The notes: generated by a model from the letters alone, not told the origin. A DNA stretch of 64,000 nucleotides from Arthrobacter sp. 9AX (GCF_902506095.1 NZ_LR733293.1:248001-312000), one strand, 5' to 3'. Numbered from the stretch's first letter, positions 1 to 8,717 are shown. A program made the numbers and translations.

Positions 1-85
1 CGACGTCGGACCGGGCCGCGAAGCGCATGATGAGGGGCCGCTCCACCGGCTTGGGGTCGGGCGCGGGACTTTGCGGTTCGGCCAC
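1..85 (-). CDS. pstP: PP2C-type Ser/Thr protein phosphatase, N-terminal fragment
   Basis: Only the first ~28 codons lie in the window; the gene runs off the left edge. A GTG start at 85 gives a Pro-rich leader followed by MRFAARSDV, which matches the start of the PP2C domain of actinobacterial PstP (first metal-binding region, RSDxG). It follows fhaB by 2 bp, the usual fhaA-fhaB-pstP order in Actinobacteria. PstP dephosphorylates PknA/PknB-type kinase substrates that control cell growth. The identity rests on the short motif plus context. Confidence 0.7.
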   Translation of the reverse strand, partial: MAEPQSPAPDPKPVERPLIMRFAARSDV

Positions 86-87
86 GA

Positions 88-570
88 CTACGGCCTCAAT
101 TCGATGACCGTCTTGCCGATTCTCACGGGGACGCCAGGATCAACGGGCAGGGCGCGGGTCAACTGCTGGTCGCCCAAATAGGTGCCGTTGGTGGAGCCGA
201 GGTCCTCGATGAACCAGCGGCTGCCCTGGGGAAAAAGCCGGGCGTGACGGCCGGACGCGTAGTCGTCCTCCAGGACCAGGGTGGCCTCCTGGGCGCGGCC
301 AAGGAGGATGGGGCTGGCGGCCAGCGGAAGGGTTGTGCCCTTGAGTGGACCTTCAACCACCACCAGCTGCCGGGCCTGCTGCTTGGCCGGCGGCGCGGGC
401 GCTTCGGCCAGTTCGGGGTTCTTCCGGACCTGGCGGGCGGTGGGGGCGCCGGCGGCTGCTTTACGGCCCACCATGAGGTCGCGGCGCATGGCCGAGACGA
501 TGCTGAAGATCAGCACCCACAGCAGCAGCAGGAAGCCGAACCGCAGGGCGGTGATGGTCAGTTCGCTCAT
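88..570 (-). CDS. fhaB: FHA-domain membrane protein FhaB
   Basis: This is a 160-aa protein with one N-terminal membrane segment (about residues 9-27, GFLLLLWVLIFSIV), a basic and Ala/Pro-rich linker, and a C-terminal forkhead-associated domain (about 70-158). The FHA domain carries the phosphothreonine-binding signature GR...SGRHARL...DLGSTNGTYL. In the family it reads phosphorylated Ser/Thr-kinase targets at the cell-division and cell-wall machinery. The start ATG overlaps the fhaA stop (ATGA), so the two are translationally coupled, and pstP follows after 2 bp. Length and order fit FhaB (FipA-like). Confidence 0.9.
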   Translation of the reverse strand: MSELTITALRFGFLLLLWVLIFSIVSAMRRDLMVGRKAAAGAPTARQVRKNPELAEAPAPPAKQQARQLVVVEGPLKGTTLPLAASPILLGRAQEATLVLEDDYASGRHARLFPQGSRWFIEDLGSTNGTYLGDQQLTRALPVDPGVPVRIGKTVIELRP

Positions 571-1310
571 GCGGAGCCACCAGGGCTGGCGGGGAGCAGG
601 CGGAAGATGATCTTTGTCCGTCCCATCGTGATGGTGGAGCCGTCGGTGAGTTCGGTGCTGCCGGACACCTTATGCCCGTTGACGTAGCTGCCGTTGGTGG
701 AGCCCATATCCACGGCGCTGGTGACACCGTTGGCAGTCCGGATTTCGAGATGCCGGCGGGAAACGCCGGTGTCCTCGATGTGGATGTCGGCTTCGGAGGA
801 CCTGCCCAGAACGATGGACGGTGCGTTCAGTGAATACCGCTGGCCGTCAATATCCAGGACGGGCTGCAGGCGGACCGGCTGGCGGCTGGGTGCGGCGGGC
901 ACATTGGGGCGGGCCGGGGCATTTCCGGCTGCACCCTGGGATTTCTCGGTGGAGGAGACGACCTCGAAGTCGCCGGGCCTTAGTTCTGTTTGGCGCCGGA
1001 AGGAGATCCGCACCGGGCCCTGCAGGATGTAGCCCTGGCTGCGGACGTGGTTAATAACGACGTCGCACAGCTCCTCGGCCAGCGCGGTGCCCCACTCCTG
1101 GGCCCGCTTGAAGTCCTCATCGCTCAGCTGGACGTCAAAGACGTTGGGCACCAGGGTGCGTCCGGCGGCCACGGTGAGGGACTTGTGGTCCAGTTCCCTC
1201 CGGAGCCGGCTGGCGATCTCCACGGGTTCCACCTGGGCGCGCGAGCCGGTGGAGAAGACGCCGCGGACGGCCTTTTCGATGCCGCGCTCTACTTTGTCCA
1301 GCAGACCCAT
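567..1310 (-). CDS. fhaA: FhaA: DUF3662 plus FHA-domain protein
   Basis: The protein has 247 aa from the ATG at 1310 (MGLLDKVERGIEKAV), the conserved FhaA N-terminus; an upstream in-frame extension crosses the tRNA and is not coding. Residues ~1-120 form the DUF3662 domain (RAQVEPVEIASRLRREL...VPNVFDVQLS). A linker follows, and then an FHA domain near 165-240 with GRSSEADIHI...SRRHLEI...DMGSTNGSYV. In Actinobacteria FhaA is a phosphothreonine reader that regulates peptidoglycan synthesis downstream of PknB. It is the first gene of the fhaA-fhaB-pstP operon. A plausible RBS lies in the AGGAGAA stretch just upstream of the ATG. Confidence 0.92.
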   Translation of the reverse strand: MGLLDKVERGIEKAVRGVFSTGSRAQVEPVEIASRLRRELDHKSLTVAAGRTLVPNVFDVQLSDEDFKRAQEWGTALAEELCDVVINHVRSQGYILQGPVRISFRRQTELRPGDFEVVSSTEKSQGAAGNAPARPNVPAAPSRQPVRLQPVLDIDGQRYSLNAPSIVLGRSSEADIHIEDTGVSRRHLEIRTANGVTSAVDMGSTNGSYVNGHKVSGSTELTDGSTITMGRTKIIFRLLPASPGGSA

Positions 1311-1685
1311 GGCTCTTCTCCTTTCCCCCCGGCTGCGGGGCAGTTTTCGTTCCCTAAGTTCACTTGCAGTGGCAGCGCCAAGCCGCCGGTGTGCCTGCAC
1401 GCGGCAGCCACTCCTACATCCGATACTACTGGGCAGGCCTGCGAATGACCTTAATCCACAACGGCCGGGCGCCGCCAAAAGTTCAGTTTCGGACTGCGCT
1501 CCACGGCGTGCGGCCGCCGCATCCGGCGGCCCGGCAGGCCTCTGGCTGCGCCTTGGAGGTGCGCATTGGGAGCCGCCTTGTGCCCCAATTGGTGTTTTCC
1601 GGGCAATGTCCGTTATGCTTGATCTCGCTGCTTTTACAGGGTTGCGGATCAGGGAAACCGGCCGGAATTCAGTGGAAGAAGTTGC
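1311..1685. other. Intergenic region between fhaA and tRNA-Leu
   Basis: The 375-bp stretch between divergently oriented fhaA and tRNA-Leu holds no convincing gene. It should contain the fhaA operon promoter (minus strand) and the tRNA promoter (plus strand). I saw no strong palindrome or RNA motif. Confidence 0.5.
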
Positions 1686-1768
1686 GCGCGAGTGGCGGAA
1701 CGGCAGACGCGCTGGCTTCAGGTGCCAGTATCCGAAAGGGTGTGGGGGTTCAAATCCCCCCTCGCGCA
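1686..1768 (+). tRNA. tRNA-Leu (anticodon CAG)
   Basis: This is a class II tRNA. The acceptor stem GCGCGAG (1686-1692) pairs with CTCGCGC (1761-1767), with discriminator A at 1768. The D-arm is rich in GGC. The anticodon stem CTGGC/GCCAG encloses the loop TTCAGGT, giving anticodon CAG. A long variable arm and the T-arm GGGGGTTCAAATCCCCC follow. The 3' CCA is not encoded. The long variable arm fits leucine. Confidence 0.95.
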
Positions 1769-1780
1769 CGCAAATGACAG

Positions 1781-1815
1781 AGCCCCGGTCTTAGGACCGG
1801 GGCTGTTCTGTTTAA
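1781..1815 (+). terminator. Rho-independent terminator of tRNA-Leu
   Basis: A perfect 10-bp stem AGCCCCGGTC / GACCGGGGCT with a TTAG loop is followed by a T-rich run (GTTCTGTTT). It lies 12 bp after the tRNA. Confidence 0.9.
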
Positions 1816-1962
1816 AAGGCCTCCGGGCGTCTTGAGGGTTTCACACCCTGCTCCGGACTTTTCACCCGTGAGTTCGCCGGTGTTTCGTCCAGACGCGGGT
1901 GCCCCGTGGTCCTGGAAGCGCGGAAACGACTGAACTGCGGCGGCCCAGGCACGCGCCAGAGG

Positions 1963-2661
1963 CTACGGGCGCGCGGAAGCCTTGAACCGTCGTCGTGAGT
2001 TGGCCAGGTGGCTGCGCATGGCAGCGGCCGCGGCAGCCTCATCTCCGTCGGTGATGGCGTCCGAAATGGAACGGTGCTCCTGGACCACCTGGTCGAAATG
2101 GTCCCGGGCATAATGCTCGACGCCGGTCATCAGGCGGGTGCGCGGCATGGCGATCATCGTCTGGCCCAGAGCGGCCAGGCAGTCGGAGTAATAGGGGTTG
2201 CCGGAGGCGGCGGCTACGGCGCGGTGGAACTCGAAGTCCGACTTCATGGCGTGGGCCGGGTGGTCCGCGCTGGCCGTGAACTCCTCCAGTGCAGCGGTGA
2301 TCGCGCGCAGTTGGCGCTCGGTGTGGTTGCGGGCGGCGAGGGCTGCGGCCTCGGTTTCCACACCCATGCGGAACTCAAGGAGGTGGAGGCGGTCCTCCAT
2401 GGTGGCGACCGGACGGGCCCCGGGTGCTGGCAGGGGCCCGTCCGATGGTGGGGTGAGGGCGAAGCTGCCGCGCCCCCGCTCGGTTTCCACAAGTCCCTCG
2501 GCCTGGAGCCGGGTGAGCGCGGCGCGGACAACGGTCCGGCTGACGCCGAAGTCGCTGATGAGCGTGTTTTCGCTGGGGAGCTTCTCGCCCGGCTGGATGA
2601 CGCCGTCCACGATGCGGGTGCGAAGGTCAGCGGCGAGGTCCGCGGTGAGGTTCCGGCTCAT
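1963..2661 (-). CDS. GntR-family (FadR/FCD) transcriptional regulator
   Basis: The protein has 232 aa. Residues 1-65 form the winged HTH (RIVDGVIQPGEKLPSE, then SRTVVRAALTRLQAEGLVE). Residues ~85-225 form an all-helical FCD effector domain with likely metal/ligand residues in DFEFHRAV and EHRSISDAI. The gene begins 17 bp after the enolase-superfamily dehydratase, so the two form one leftward unit. A palindrome matching the FadR-subfamily operator consensus lies upstream of the pair, which suggests autoregulated repression relieved by a sugar acid. The start ATG is at 2661; no earlier in-frame ATG or GTG near it looks better. The ligand is not known from sequence. Confidence 0.88.
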   Translation of the reverse strand: MSRNLTADLAADLRTRIVDGVIQPGEKLPSENTLISDFGVSRTVVRAALTRLQAEGLVETERGRGSFALTPPSDGPLPAPGARPVATMEDRLHLLEFRMGVETEAAALAARNHTERQLRAITAALEEFTASADHPAHAMKSDFEFHRAVAAASGNPYYSDCLAALGQTMIAMPRTRLMTGVEHYARDHFDQVVQEHRSISDAITDGDEAAAAAAMRSHLANSRRRFKASARP

Positions 2662-2678
2662 GGGTCCAAGATTACGGG

Positions 2679-3806
2679 TTAGGCGCCGAACTCCACGGTC
2701 TCGGTGGTCCAGGCGCGTGCCTGGTCGCTGAGGGTGACGCCGAGGCCGGGGCGGTCCGGGACAATCATGCGGCCCTCCTTGGTTTCGAGGCGTTCGTTGA
2801 ACAGCGGATCGAGCCAGTCGAAATGCTCCACCCAGGGCTCGCGCGGGTAGGCGGCGGCGAGGTGAAGGTGGATTTCCATGGCGAAGTGCGGGGCGAGGCC
2901 CAGTCCGCGTTCGTCCGCGAGGGCGGCGAGGCGGAGGAACTGGGTGATGCCGCCGACGCGGGGGGCATCGGGCTGGAGGATGTCGCAGCCGTTGGCGTCG
3001 ATGAGGCCCTTGTGTTCGGCTACGGACGCGAGCATTTCGCCGGTGGCGATGGGAGTGTCCAGGACGTTGGCGAGGTGGGCGTGGCCTTCGAAGTCGTAGG
3101 CGCCCAGGGGTTCTTCGATCCAGATGAGGTTGAATTCCTCGAGCTGGCGGCCCATGCGCAGGGCGGTGGCGCGGTCCCACTGCTGGTTGGCGTCCACCAT
3201 CAGCGGGACATCCCAGCCGATGTGTTCGCGGATGCCAGCGACGCGGCGGAGGTCTTCCTTGCTGTCCGGGAGGCCCACCTTGATCTTGATGCCGCCGATA
3301 CCTTCTTCGATGGACTGGGTGGCGCGGGCCTTGACTTCTTCGAGGGAGGCGTTGAGGAAGCCGCCGGAGGTGTTGTAGGTCTGGACGGAGTCGCGGTAGG
3401 AGCCGAGGAACTTGGCCAGGGGCAGGCCGGCGCGCTTGGCCTTGAGGTCGTAGAGGGCGATGTCGATGGCGGCGAGTGCCTGGGTGGCGACGCCGGAACG
3501 GCCTACGGAGGCGCCGGCCCAGAGGAGCTTCGTGTAGATCTTGGCGATGTCGTTGGGGTCCTCGCCGATGATTCCCTCGGCCACTTCCTTGGCGTGGGCG
3601 TACTGAGCGGGGCCGCCGGCGCGTTTGGAGTAGCTGAAGCCGACGCCGGTATGGCCCAGTTCGGTGGTGATCTCGGCGAAGAGGAAGACCACCTCGGTCA
3701 TGGGCTTCTGGCGGCCGGTAAAGACCTTGGCATCGCTGATGGGTACAGCGAGGGGGAGGCGGGCGGTGGACAGTTTGACGTGCCGGATCAGGTCGACGGT
3801 GCTCAT
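2679..3806 (-). CDS. Enolase-superfamily acid-sugar dehydratase (L-talarate/galactarate dehydratase-like)
   Basis: The protein has 375 aa from the ATG at 3806, with a good AGGAG upstream. The N-terminal capping domain spans about 1-125. A TIM barrel follows with the mandelate-racemase set: KIKVG (catalytic Lys, about residue 190), metal ligands in VDANQQWD, IEEPLG and TGE, and a His in APHFAMEIH with a terminal Glu/Asp region. The family dehydrates aldarates or aldonates to 2-keto-3-deoxy acids. The KxK and the His both suggest a talarate/galactarate-type enzyme, but substrate within this superfamily cannot be fixed by reading alone. The GntR gene directly downstream probably regulates it. 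Confidence 0.8.
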   Translation of the reverse strand: MSTVDLIRHVKLSTARLPLAVPISDAKVFTGRQKPMTEVVFLFAEITTELGHTGVGFSYSKRAGGPAQYAHAKEVAEGIIGEDPNDIAKIYTKLLWAGASVGRSGVATQALAAIDIALYDLKAKRAGLPLAKFLGSYRDSVQTYNTSGGFLNASLEEVKARATQSIEEGIGGIKIKVGLPDSKEDLRRVAGIREHIGWDVPLMVDANQQWDRATALRMGRQLEEFNLIWIEEPLGAYDFEGHAHLANVLDTPIATGEMLASVAEHKGLIDANGCDILQPDAPRVGGITQFLRLAALADERGLGLAPHFAMEIHLHLAAAYPREPWVEHFDWLDPLFNERLETKEGRMIVPDRPGLGVTLSDQARAWTTETVEFGA

Positions 3807-3852
3807 GGATTCTCCTAAGGCGGGGCCAGGCTTCTTTGCCCGCACTCTTAGG

Positions 3853-3879
3853 ATACAAGTACTGGACTTGTATTACAAG
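3853..3879. promoter_or_regulatory. Putative GntR operator upstream of the dehydratase-gntR unit
   Basis: Two overlapping perfect inverted repeats are visible: ATACAAGT-actgg-ACTTGTAT (3853-3873) and CTTGTA-t-TACAAG (3867-3879). The second contains TTGTATTACAA, which fits the FadR-subfamily operator pattern TNGTNNNACNA. It lies about 60 bp upstream of the dehydratase start. Confidence 0.65.
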
Positions 3880-3902
3880 GGTTGGCTCCTCTGTGCCTTA
3901 GC

Positions 3903-4203
3903 CGTTGGGGAGGCACTGGTGGCAGCCACAACTGAAAGCATCAGATTTCTTCGAGCGAACTGCTTTGCCGGTCAAGGTCTGGACGAGTGGGCGCGGGTCG
4001 TCGGGGTTCGGTGCGAGCCGGTGCATGCTGTGCATTACCTCGGTGTCCCGGCCACTGATGAAGCGCTGCTCGGTCCGCTGTGGCCTGTTGACGTCCCGGC
4101 CGGACGCTTGATCACTGAAGGTTTTATCCCGGGCTTTACCTTTGGGTTGGTGCTTGTCATTCTGGTCGACGGTGCTGACCCCCGTGAATCCGATTGTTGA
4201 CCC
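3903..4203 (-). pseudogene. Serine recombinase (resolvase/invertase) remnant
   Basis: The reverse strand reads continuously without a start codon at the right place. Resolvase-like blocks are recognisable in order: IGFTGVSTVDQNDKHQ, DKTFSDQASGRDVNRPQ, then HSMHRLAPNPDDPRPLVQ and TLTGKAVR. These align with the recombinase at 21597-22175 (IGYVRVGTLDQNEKRQ, DKASGRDISRPQ, HSMDRLARNLDDLRALVQ, LTRKGVR). The region between RPQ and HSM is degraded, and nothing matches after ~3930. The catalytic serine position (GVST) is retained here. The C-terminal half, including the HTH, is absent. Confidence 0.75.
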
Positions 4204-4417
4204 GTCATTGAAGCCTCGTGTGCCGAAAGGTGTCCGGATGGGATCTATGACTCTGTGAGAAGCCTGTCCAGGAAAGGATGAATCGTTCCCATTCTGACGA
4301 AGTTGGCTGGTTTGGCTGACGTTAGGTTGGGGTGTAGTTCAACCCACGGAAGCCGTTAAGAATAAGAAATGTTGAGGTTACTAACAAAAGGACCGAACGG
4401 GCCTACCCCCTCCGGAG

Positions 4418-4828
4418 CTAGCTTCCACCCCAAGTTTTGCTCATCATCGAGCGCAGTGTGTGCGGCATGGACCGAGCCGCTTCGGCGATGATCGCGGCAT
4501 CACGAGCATCGGTTTTGGCCTGGCCCGGATGCAGATCCGCGATCCTGCGCATCGCCAAGCCCGGCAGATAGCCGACCGTCGCGCCGGCAGCCTGGGCGAC
4601 CGCAACGGGCAGTGCTCCGATGGTTGCCGGTTGATCCACGACGAGAGCAGGACCGTTCCATGCCCTAACAAGGAACCGAGGATCTCCTTCAACCGCGATT
4701 CGTCGTTCGGCAGGCCTTATCGAACAGCTTCTTCCCGCACGATCCAATGCCACCGCATGGTGTCCGGATTTCCCGACGTCCAAACCCACGAAAATATCTA
4801 TACCTTGCTGATCCAGAATCACCGCCAT
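4418..4828 (-). mobile_element. IS110-family (IS1111 group) transposase fragment, frameshifted and truncated
   Basis: The N-terminal DEDD-type domain of an IS110/IS1111 transposase is recognisable: IFVGLDVGKSGHHAVALDRAG, VVDQPATIGALPVAVAQAAG, LPGLAMRRIADLHPG and KTDARDAAIIAEAARSMPH. The intervening family-conserved stretch (GKKLFDKA..., KEILGSLLGHGTVLL) is read only in the other two frames, so there are at least two frameshifts around 4660-4740. The protein stops at ~136 aa, whereas the family has about 400 aa with a C-terminal Tnp_20 domain that is absent here. This is a dead IS copy at the left edge of the cargo block. Confidence 0.85.
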
Positions 4829-5408
4829 ACGCGCCCCCCTTGTTCGCGCGTTCAGTCACATGCCGGCTGGTCAATGGCGGCAGAAGTAGGCATCCACGTT
4901 ACGAAGGACCCGTCGGCGTGCCTCTATCAGCGATCAGCTTCCGCCAAGGCCGGCCCCGGTGACAACACCCCCGGATCATGAACGACTGGGGGCAGAAACC
5001 ATGCCGGGACCGACCGGCCAACACCCCCTCATCCTGCAATAGGAACGGGCCACGAAAAAGGTAACGGTTGCTAACCGTGCGGTTGCTGTCGGGGGCTCCA
5101 AAATCTTTTCCGGAGAGCTGGACCCGGTTCCTGCTAATCCGAGATCTGCTTCTTCCCGGTTACTCACTCTTGTTATATCGCGCCAATTCTCTTACTGATC
5201 GTTTCGAGGCAACTTTATCGGCGCGCCTTGCAGGCCGTAGGTAGCAGAAGTGCACCTGTCGGGACTAGATAACTGGCGAAAGTGCCGCTATCACCGCGTA
5301 AAACAAGTGTTATAAGTGGCGAAACAATCGGAATCGATGGCGAAATCCGTGCGAAACAGCGGGGTGGCAATCTGATCGAACTAATCACTGTTATCGAGGA
5401 GCCTCGCC
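4829..5408. other. Intergenic region between IS110 remnant and hydrolase operon
   Basis: No supported gene lies in this 580-bp stretch. The left part probably contains former IS110 upstream sequence. The right part should hold the promoter of the rightward operon starting at 5409; an AT-richer patch (GTGTTATAAGTGG, near 5309) is the only promoter-like sequence I saw. GAGGAG just before 5409 is the RBS. Confidence 0.4.
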
Positions 5409-6143
5409 ATGACCCGAGTGTGGGACACATTCCTAACCGAACGCGACCAGGACCACGTCGCTATCGCCAACAAGCGCAAGCCGGTTGGCTGGGGCTCGAC
5501 GCCCGCACTGTTGATGATCGACAATTATCAGGGCGTCTTCAGCGAGCCGGGTGTGCCGCTACTTGAAGCGATCAAGTCGAACCCGTCTGCCATGGGCGAA
5601 GATGCCTGGACGGCGCTGGCCCATGTCAAGACGCTGCTTGAGCATGCTCGCGCAGCCAATATCCCGGTGATTCACATCACCGCCATGCATGGCAACAACA
5701 TGATGGGCTGGTCGCCGATGGTCCACGCCGGCGACGACCGCGGCAAGCTCGTCCCCTCGAAGCCGGCCGACACGGCCCGTTCGCAGATCATGCCCGACGC
5801 AGCGCCGCTGTCAACTGAGGTGGTTCTGCAGAAGACGGCACCCAGTGCGTTTTGGGGCACACCGCTCCCGGCCTTGCTGAATTGGCTGGGCGTGGACACC
5901 TTGATTGTTGGTGGCGAGAGTGCCTCCGGCTGTGTGCGGGCCAGCGTCGTCGATGCCGCCGCCTATCGCTATCGGGTGGTGGTGGCCGAGGAGTGCACCT
6001 ACGATCGCCATGAGGCCAGCCGCGCGATCAACCTGTTCGACATGCATGAGAAGTATGCCGATGTGCTGCCGCTGGATGAGGTTCTCGAGTGGGTCGACAA
6101 GTACGGCGCTGACAACCGTGTACTTGTCGAGACGGCGGTCTGA
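5409..6143 (+). CDS. Isochorismatase-family cysteine hydrolase
   Basis: The protein has 244 aa. The family triad is visible: Asp in ALLMIDNYQ (~residue 38), Lys in VLQKTAPSAF (~140), and nucleophile Cys in GGESASGCVRAS (~175). A canonical cis-peptide region precedes the Cys. The length and N-terminal extension resemble the N-carbamoylsarcosine amidase/maleamate amidohydrolase side of the family rather than true isochorismatase, which suggests hydrolysis of an amide or carbamoyl group. It is the first gene of a rightward operon, with GAGGAG as RBS and 3 bp to the next gene. Substrate unknown. Confidence 0.85.
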   Translation: MTRVWDTFLTERDQDHVAIANKRKPVGWGSTPALLMIDNYQGVFSEPGVPLLEAIKSNPSAMGEDAWTALAHVKTLLEHARAANIPVIHITAMHGNNMMGWSPMVHAGDDRGKLVPSKPADTARSQIMPDAAPLSTEVVLQKTAPSAFWGTPLPALLNWLGVDTLIVGGESASGCVRASVVDAAAYRYRVVVAEECTYDRHEASRAINLFDMHEKYADVLPLDEVLEWVDKYGADNRVLVETAV

Positions 6144-6146
6144 GAC

Positions 6147-6965
6147 TTGGACACGTCAGCTCTTGCCCCGGGCGAGATGAGGTCGGTCGCGGAGGAGACC
6201 GATGCGTTCGTCTCCATCGCTGGCGGTGATCAGCTCAAGCCGATCATCATCCTCTGTCACGAACGATACGGCCTGGTCAAACACACGTGCGATCTGACCC
6301 AGCAGTTCGCCAGCGCCGGCTATCTCGGCATCGCCCCCGATCTATACTCCGACTGGGACGGTGACAAGGCCGCGCTTGCGCGCGGTGACATCAGCGCCGA
6401 CGCGCCGGACGCGACCATCCAGCGGCACATCAACGCCTCGATCGACTATGCGAAGAAGAACGGCGGCGATCCTGACCGGGTCGCAGTCGTGGGAATCTGC
6501 GCATCGGGCGCGTACCCGATTCTCGCCAACTCCGTGAATCCGGAAGTTACGGCAAACGTCATCATGTATGGCGGCTGCCAGGAGCGTGAGTGGGCTGCGC
6601 CGTCCGATATGCGACCGGTGCCGTACGAAGAGATGATCGGGGCATGCACGGCGCCTTTCTTGGGTGTCTGGGCTGAGGCCGACTGGGTATGCAGCGTGCC
6701 GGATGTGCTGCGGCTGCGTGACAGCCTCGAAAGGCACAGAAAGAGCTACAGCTTCCGGATCTGGCGGGATATGCCGCACGGATGGCTGAACGACACTCTG
6801 CCTGGTAGATATCGCCACCGAGAGGCCAACGAGGCGTTTATCTCGATCCTCGACTGGCTCGACAGAGTCTGGAGTGGTGCCTACCCGCCCGACAAGGTCT
6901 TGTGGGATTTCCAGAGTGATATGCGACCCGATTATGACCCCGGCCTGTTCACTCGCCTGGCATGA
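6147..6965 (+). CDS. Dienelactone hydrolase-family alpha/beta hydrolase
   Basis: The protein has 272 aa if the TTG at 6147 is used; an ATG at 6177 gives 262 aa and is also possible. Dienelactone-hydrolase features are: ILCHERYGL (Glu next to the oxyanion region), nucleophile Cys in VVGICASGAY, acidic WAEADWVC, and catalytic His in MPHGWLND. The family opens lactones and related esters. The gene is packed 3 bp after the isochorismatase-like gene, so the two enzymes probably act in sequence on an imported compound, with an amide step and a lactone or ester step. Confidence 0.8.
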   Translation: MDTSALAPGEMRSVAEETDAFVSIAGGDQLKPIIILCHERYGLVKHTCDLTQQFASAGYLGIAPDLYSDWDGDKAALARGDISADAPDATIQRHINASIDYAKKNGGDPDRVAVVGICASGAYPILANSVNPEVTANVIMYGGCQEREWAAPSDMRPVPYEEMIGACTAPFLGVWAEADWVCSVPDVLRLRDSLERHRKSYSFRIWRDMPHGWLNDTLPGRYRHREANEAFISILDWLDRVWSGAYPPDKVLWDFQSDMRPDYDPGLFTRLA

Positions 6966-7010
6966 GAACCCATGCCCCTTTGCAGTCTTGACCACCCTAG
7001 GAGAAAGCAC

Positions 7011-7856
7011 ATGACGAATGCCATCATCGAGGCGGCACCGGCCGCGATGCCAGCCGCTGTCGTTGGGAATGTTCAAAAACAGAGTCCGCTGAGGAATCGC
7101 TTCGCCATTCAGGGGCTAAGTTGGATGTCCGTCGCCTCCGTTGTCTTGGGCCTCACGGCTTGGGAGCTCATCTCCCGCTATGTGGTTCACAACAAACTAT
7201 TTCTGGTCGGCCCAATCGATATCTTGCAACGCATAGGCACGATGTTCACAGACGAAGACCTGCTGCACGATGTCATCGTCAGCGGTCAGGAGTTCGGGGG
7301 CGGCATGGTGCTCTCGATCGTCATCGGCATCCCGGTAGGCCTGCTGGTCGCGCTCTCGCCGGGGATCAGGGCAGTTCTCCAGCCTTGGATCTCGGCTCTC
7401 TACGCAACTCCAACGATCGCCCTGTCGCCGCTGTTCATCCTCTGGTTCGGCCTGGACCCCATGGGCAAGGTCCTAGTCATCACCCTCGTCGGCGTGTTTG
7501 CGGTTATCGTCAACACCGAGACGGGTACCCGTGAGACGCCACCCGACCTCGTCGAGATGGCACGGATCATGGGCCTCAAAGGTTTCGGACTCTTCACCCA
7601 GGTGTACATCCGCTCGGCATTCCCCTTCATTCTCACCGGCATCCGGCTCGCGATCGGAAAGTGCATCATCGGCGTGGTCGTGGCCGAGCTATTCGGAGCC
7701 CAGGCCGGACTTGGGCTCCGCATTCAGGAGGCCCAGCTCGCCTTCGATATGGCGGGTCTGTTCGTGTGCGTCATCGTGCTTGCGGTGACTGGCGTGCTGC
7801 TCACCGCGATCGCGCAGGCAGTCGAGAACAAGTTCGCTCCTTGGCGGCAGGCATGA
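7011..7856 (+). CDS. ABC transporter permease, SsuC/TauC/ThiX type
   Basis: The start ATG at 7011 has a strong AGGAG 7 nt upstream. The 281-aa protein has about six membrane segments and the BPD_transp_1 fold. The cytoplasmic EAA-like loop reads ETPPDLVEMARIMGLKGFGLFTQVYIRSAFPFI. It resembles permeases for sulfonates, taurine, nitrate or thiamine precursors. It pairs with the ATPase at 7902 and the lipoprotein at 10791; the MFS and GntR genes lie between them. Substrate class cannot be separated by sequence reading alone. Confidence 0.88.
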   Translation: MTNAIIEAAPAAMPAAVVGNVQKQSPLRNRFAIQGLSWMSVASVVLGLTAWELISRYVVHNKLFLVGPIDILQRIGTMFTDEDLLHDVIVSGQEFGGGMVLSIVIGIPVGLLVALSPGIRAVLQPWISALYATPTIALSPLFILWFGLDPMGKVLVITLVGVFAVIVNTETGTRETPPDLVEMARIMGLKGFGLFTQVYIRSAFPFILTGIRLAIGKCIIGVVVAELFGAQAGLGLRIQEAQLAFDMAGLFVCVIVLAVTGVLLTAIAQAVENKFAPWRQA

Positions 7857-7901
7857 TCTGTGACCGCTGCCCCATTCCATTCACGACGATCCAGGACTGA
7901 G

Positions 7902-8717
7902 ATGACTGAAACCACACCCTCCGTACGGGAGCTTCCTGCGCTGTCGATCGATGGTGTTTCCCATGCCTTCGCACGCAAGCAAGCGGCACCCCTGCAAGTG
8001 CTCCAAAACATTGACGTTACCGTCATGCAAGGTGAAGTGGTCGCGTTGGTCGGCCCGTCCGGCTGTGGCAAGAGCACGCTCTTTAAAATCCTGTCGGGAC
8101 TCATCCGTCCGGACGAAGGCGGAGTCGCCGTCGGGGATAAGGCGGTCGTAGGCCCCAACGCGGAGATGGGCTTCGTCTTTCAGAATGACCGGCTGCTGCC
8201 GTGGAAGACGGTGCGCGAGAACGTCGCCTTCGGTCTTCGCGCCCGTGGCGTCGACAAGAGGACGGCCACAGCCAAAGCCGACGAGATGATCAACCTCGTG
8301 GGGCTTGTCGGTTTCGGGGATGTTCACCCGCACCAACTGTCCGGCGGCATGCGCCAACGCGTGAATATCGCACGTTCCTTGGCACTCGAACCGAAGGTGC
8401 TGCTGATGGACGAGCCCTTCTCAGCGCTGGACGCTCAGACGCGCGAGGTCATGCAGGAGGAACTGTTGGAGATCTGGAATCGGGCGGGTTCCACGGTCCT
8501 ATTCATCACACACCAAATTGATGAGGCCGTCTTCCTCGCCGACAGCGTCGTCGTGATGAGGGCGCGTCCCGGTCGGATCGCGACGACGCTCGATATTGAC
8601 CTTCCTAAGCCCAGGACACTTGACGTGAAGCGCGATCCGAGGTTCACGTCGTATGTCGACTACATATGGGGTGAGATCGAGTCGCAGGTAAGGGAGTCGG
8701 CAAGGCTCGAAGCGTGA
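7902..8717 (+). CDS. ABC transporter ATP-binding protein, SsuB/TauB type
   Basis: The ATG at 7902 was chosen (271 aa); a GTG at 7860 would add 14 poorly conserved residues. Motifs: Walker [11 protein letters not shown]-loop FQNDRLLPW, signature LSGGMRQR, Walker [13 protein letters not shown], and H-loop [15 protein letters not shown] is typical of the nitrate/sulfonate/taurine ATPase family. The gene ends overlapping the MFS gene start (GTGA). Confidence 0.9.
   Translation: MTETTPSVRELPALSIDGVSHAFARKQAAPLQVLQNIDVTVMQGEVVALVGPSGCGKSTLFKILSGLIRPDEGGVAVGDKAVVGPNAEMGFVFQNDRLLPWKTVRENVAFGLRARGVDKRTATAKADEMINLVGLVGFGDVHPHQLSGGMRQRVNIARSLALEPKVLLMDEPFSALDAQTREVMQEELLEIWNRAGSTVLFITHQIDEAVFLADSVVVMRARPGRIATTLDIDLPKPRTLDVKRDPRFTSYVDYIWGEIESQVRESARLEA

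Noticed and set aside
1311..1769. Long in-frame extension upstream of fhaA
   Set aside because: It runs through the tRNA-Leu gene, and its residues are not protein-like; the conserved FhaA N-terminus begins at 1310.
2823..3818. 331-aa plus-strand frame opposite the dehydratase
   Set aside because: Composition is Gly/Val/Glu-rich antisense shadow without motifs; the minus-strand frame has clear catalytic residues.
2662..3858. Open frame extending the GntR gene across the dehydratase gene on the same strand
   Set aside because: It is extremely Arg/Pro/His-rich, an out-of-frame shadow of the enolase-superfamily gene.
1686..4828. tRNA-Leu as attachment site of the adjacent mobile block
   Set aside because: No repeated tRNA 3' end was seen near 4.8 or 13 kb, no integrase is present, and an intact regulator-dehydratase unit lies between.
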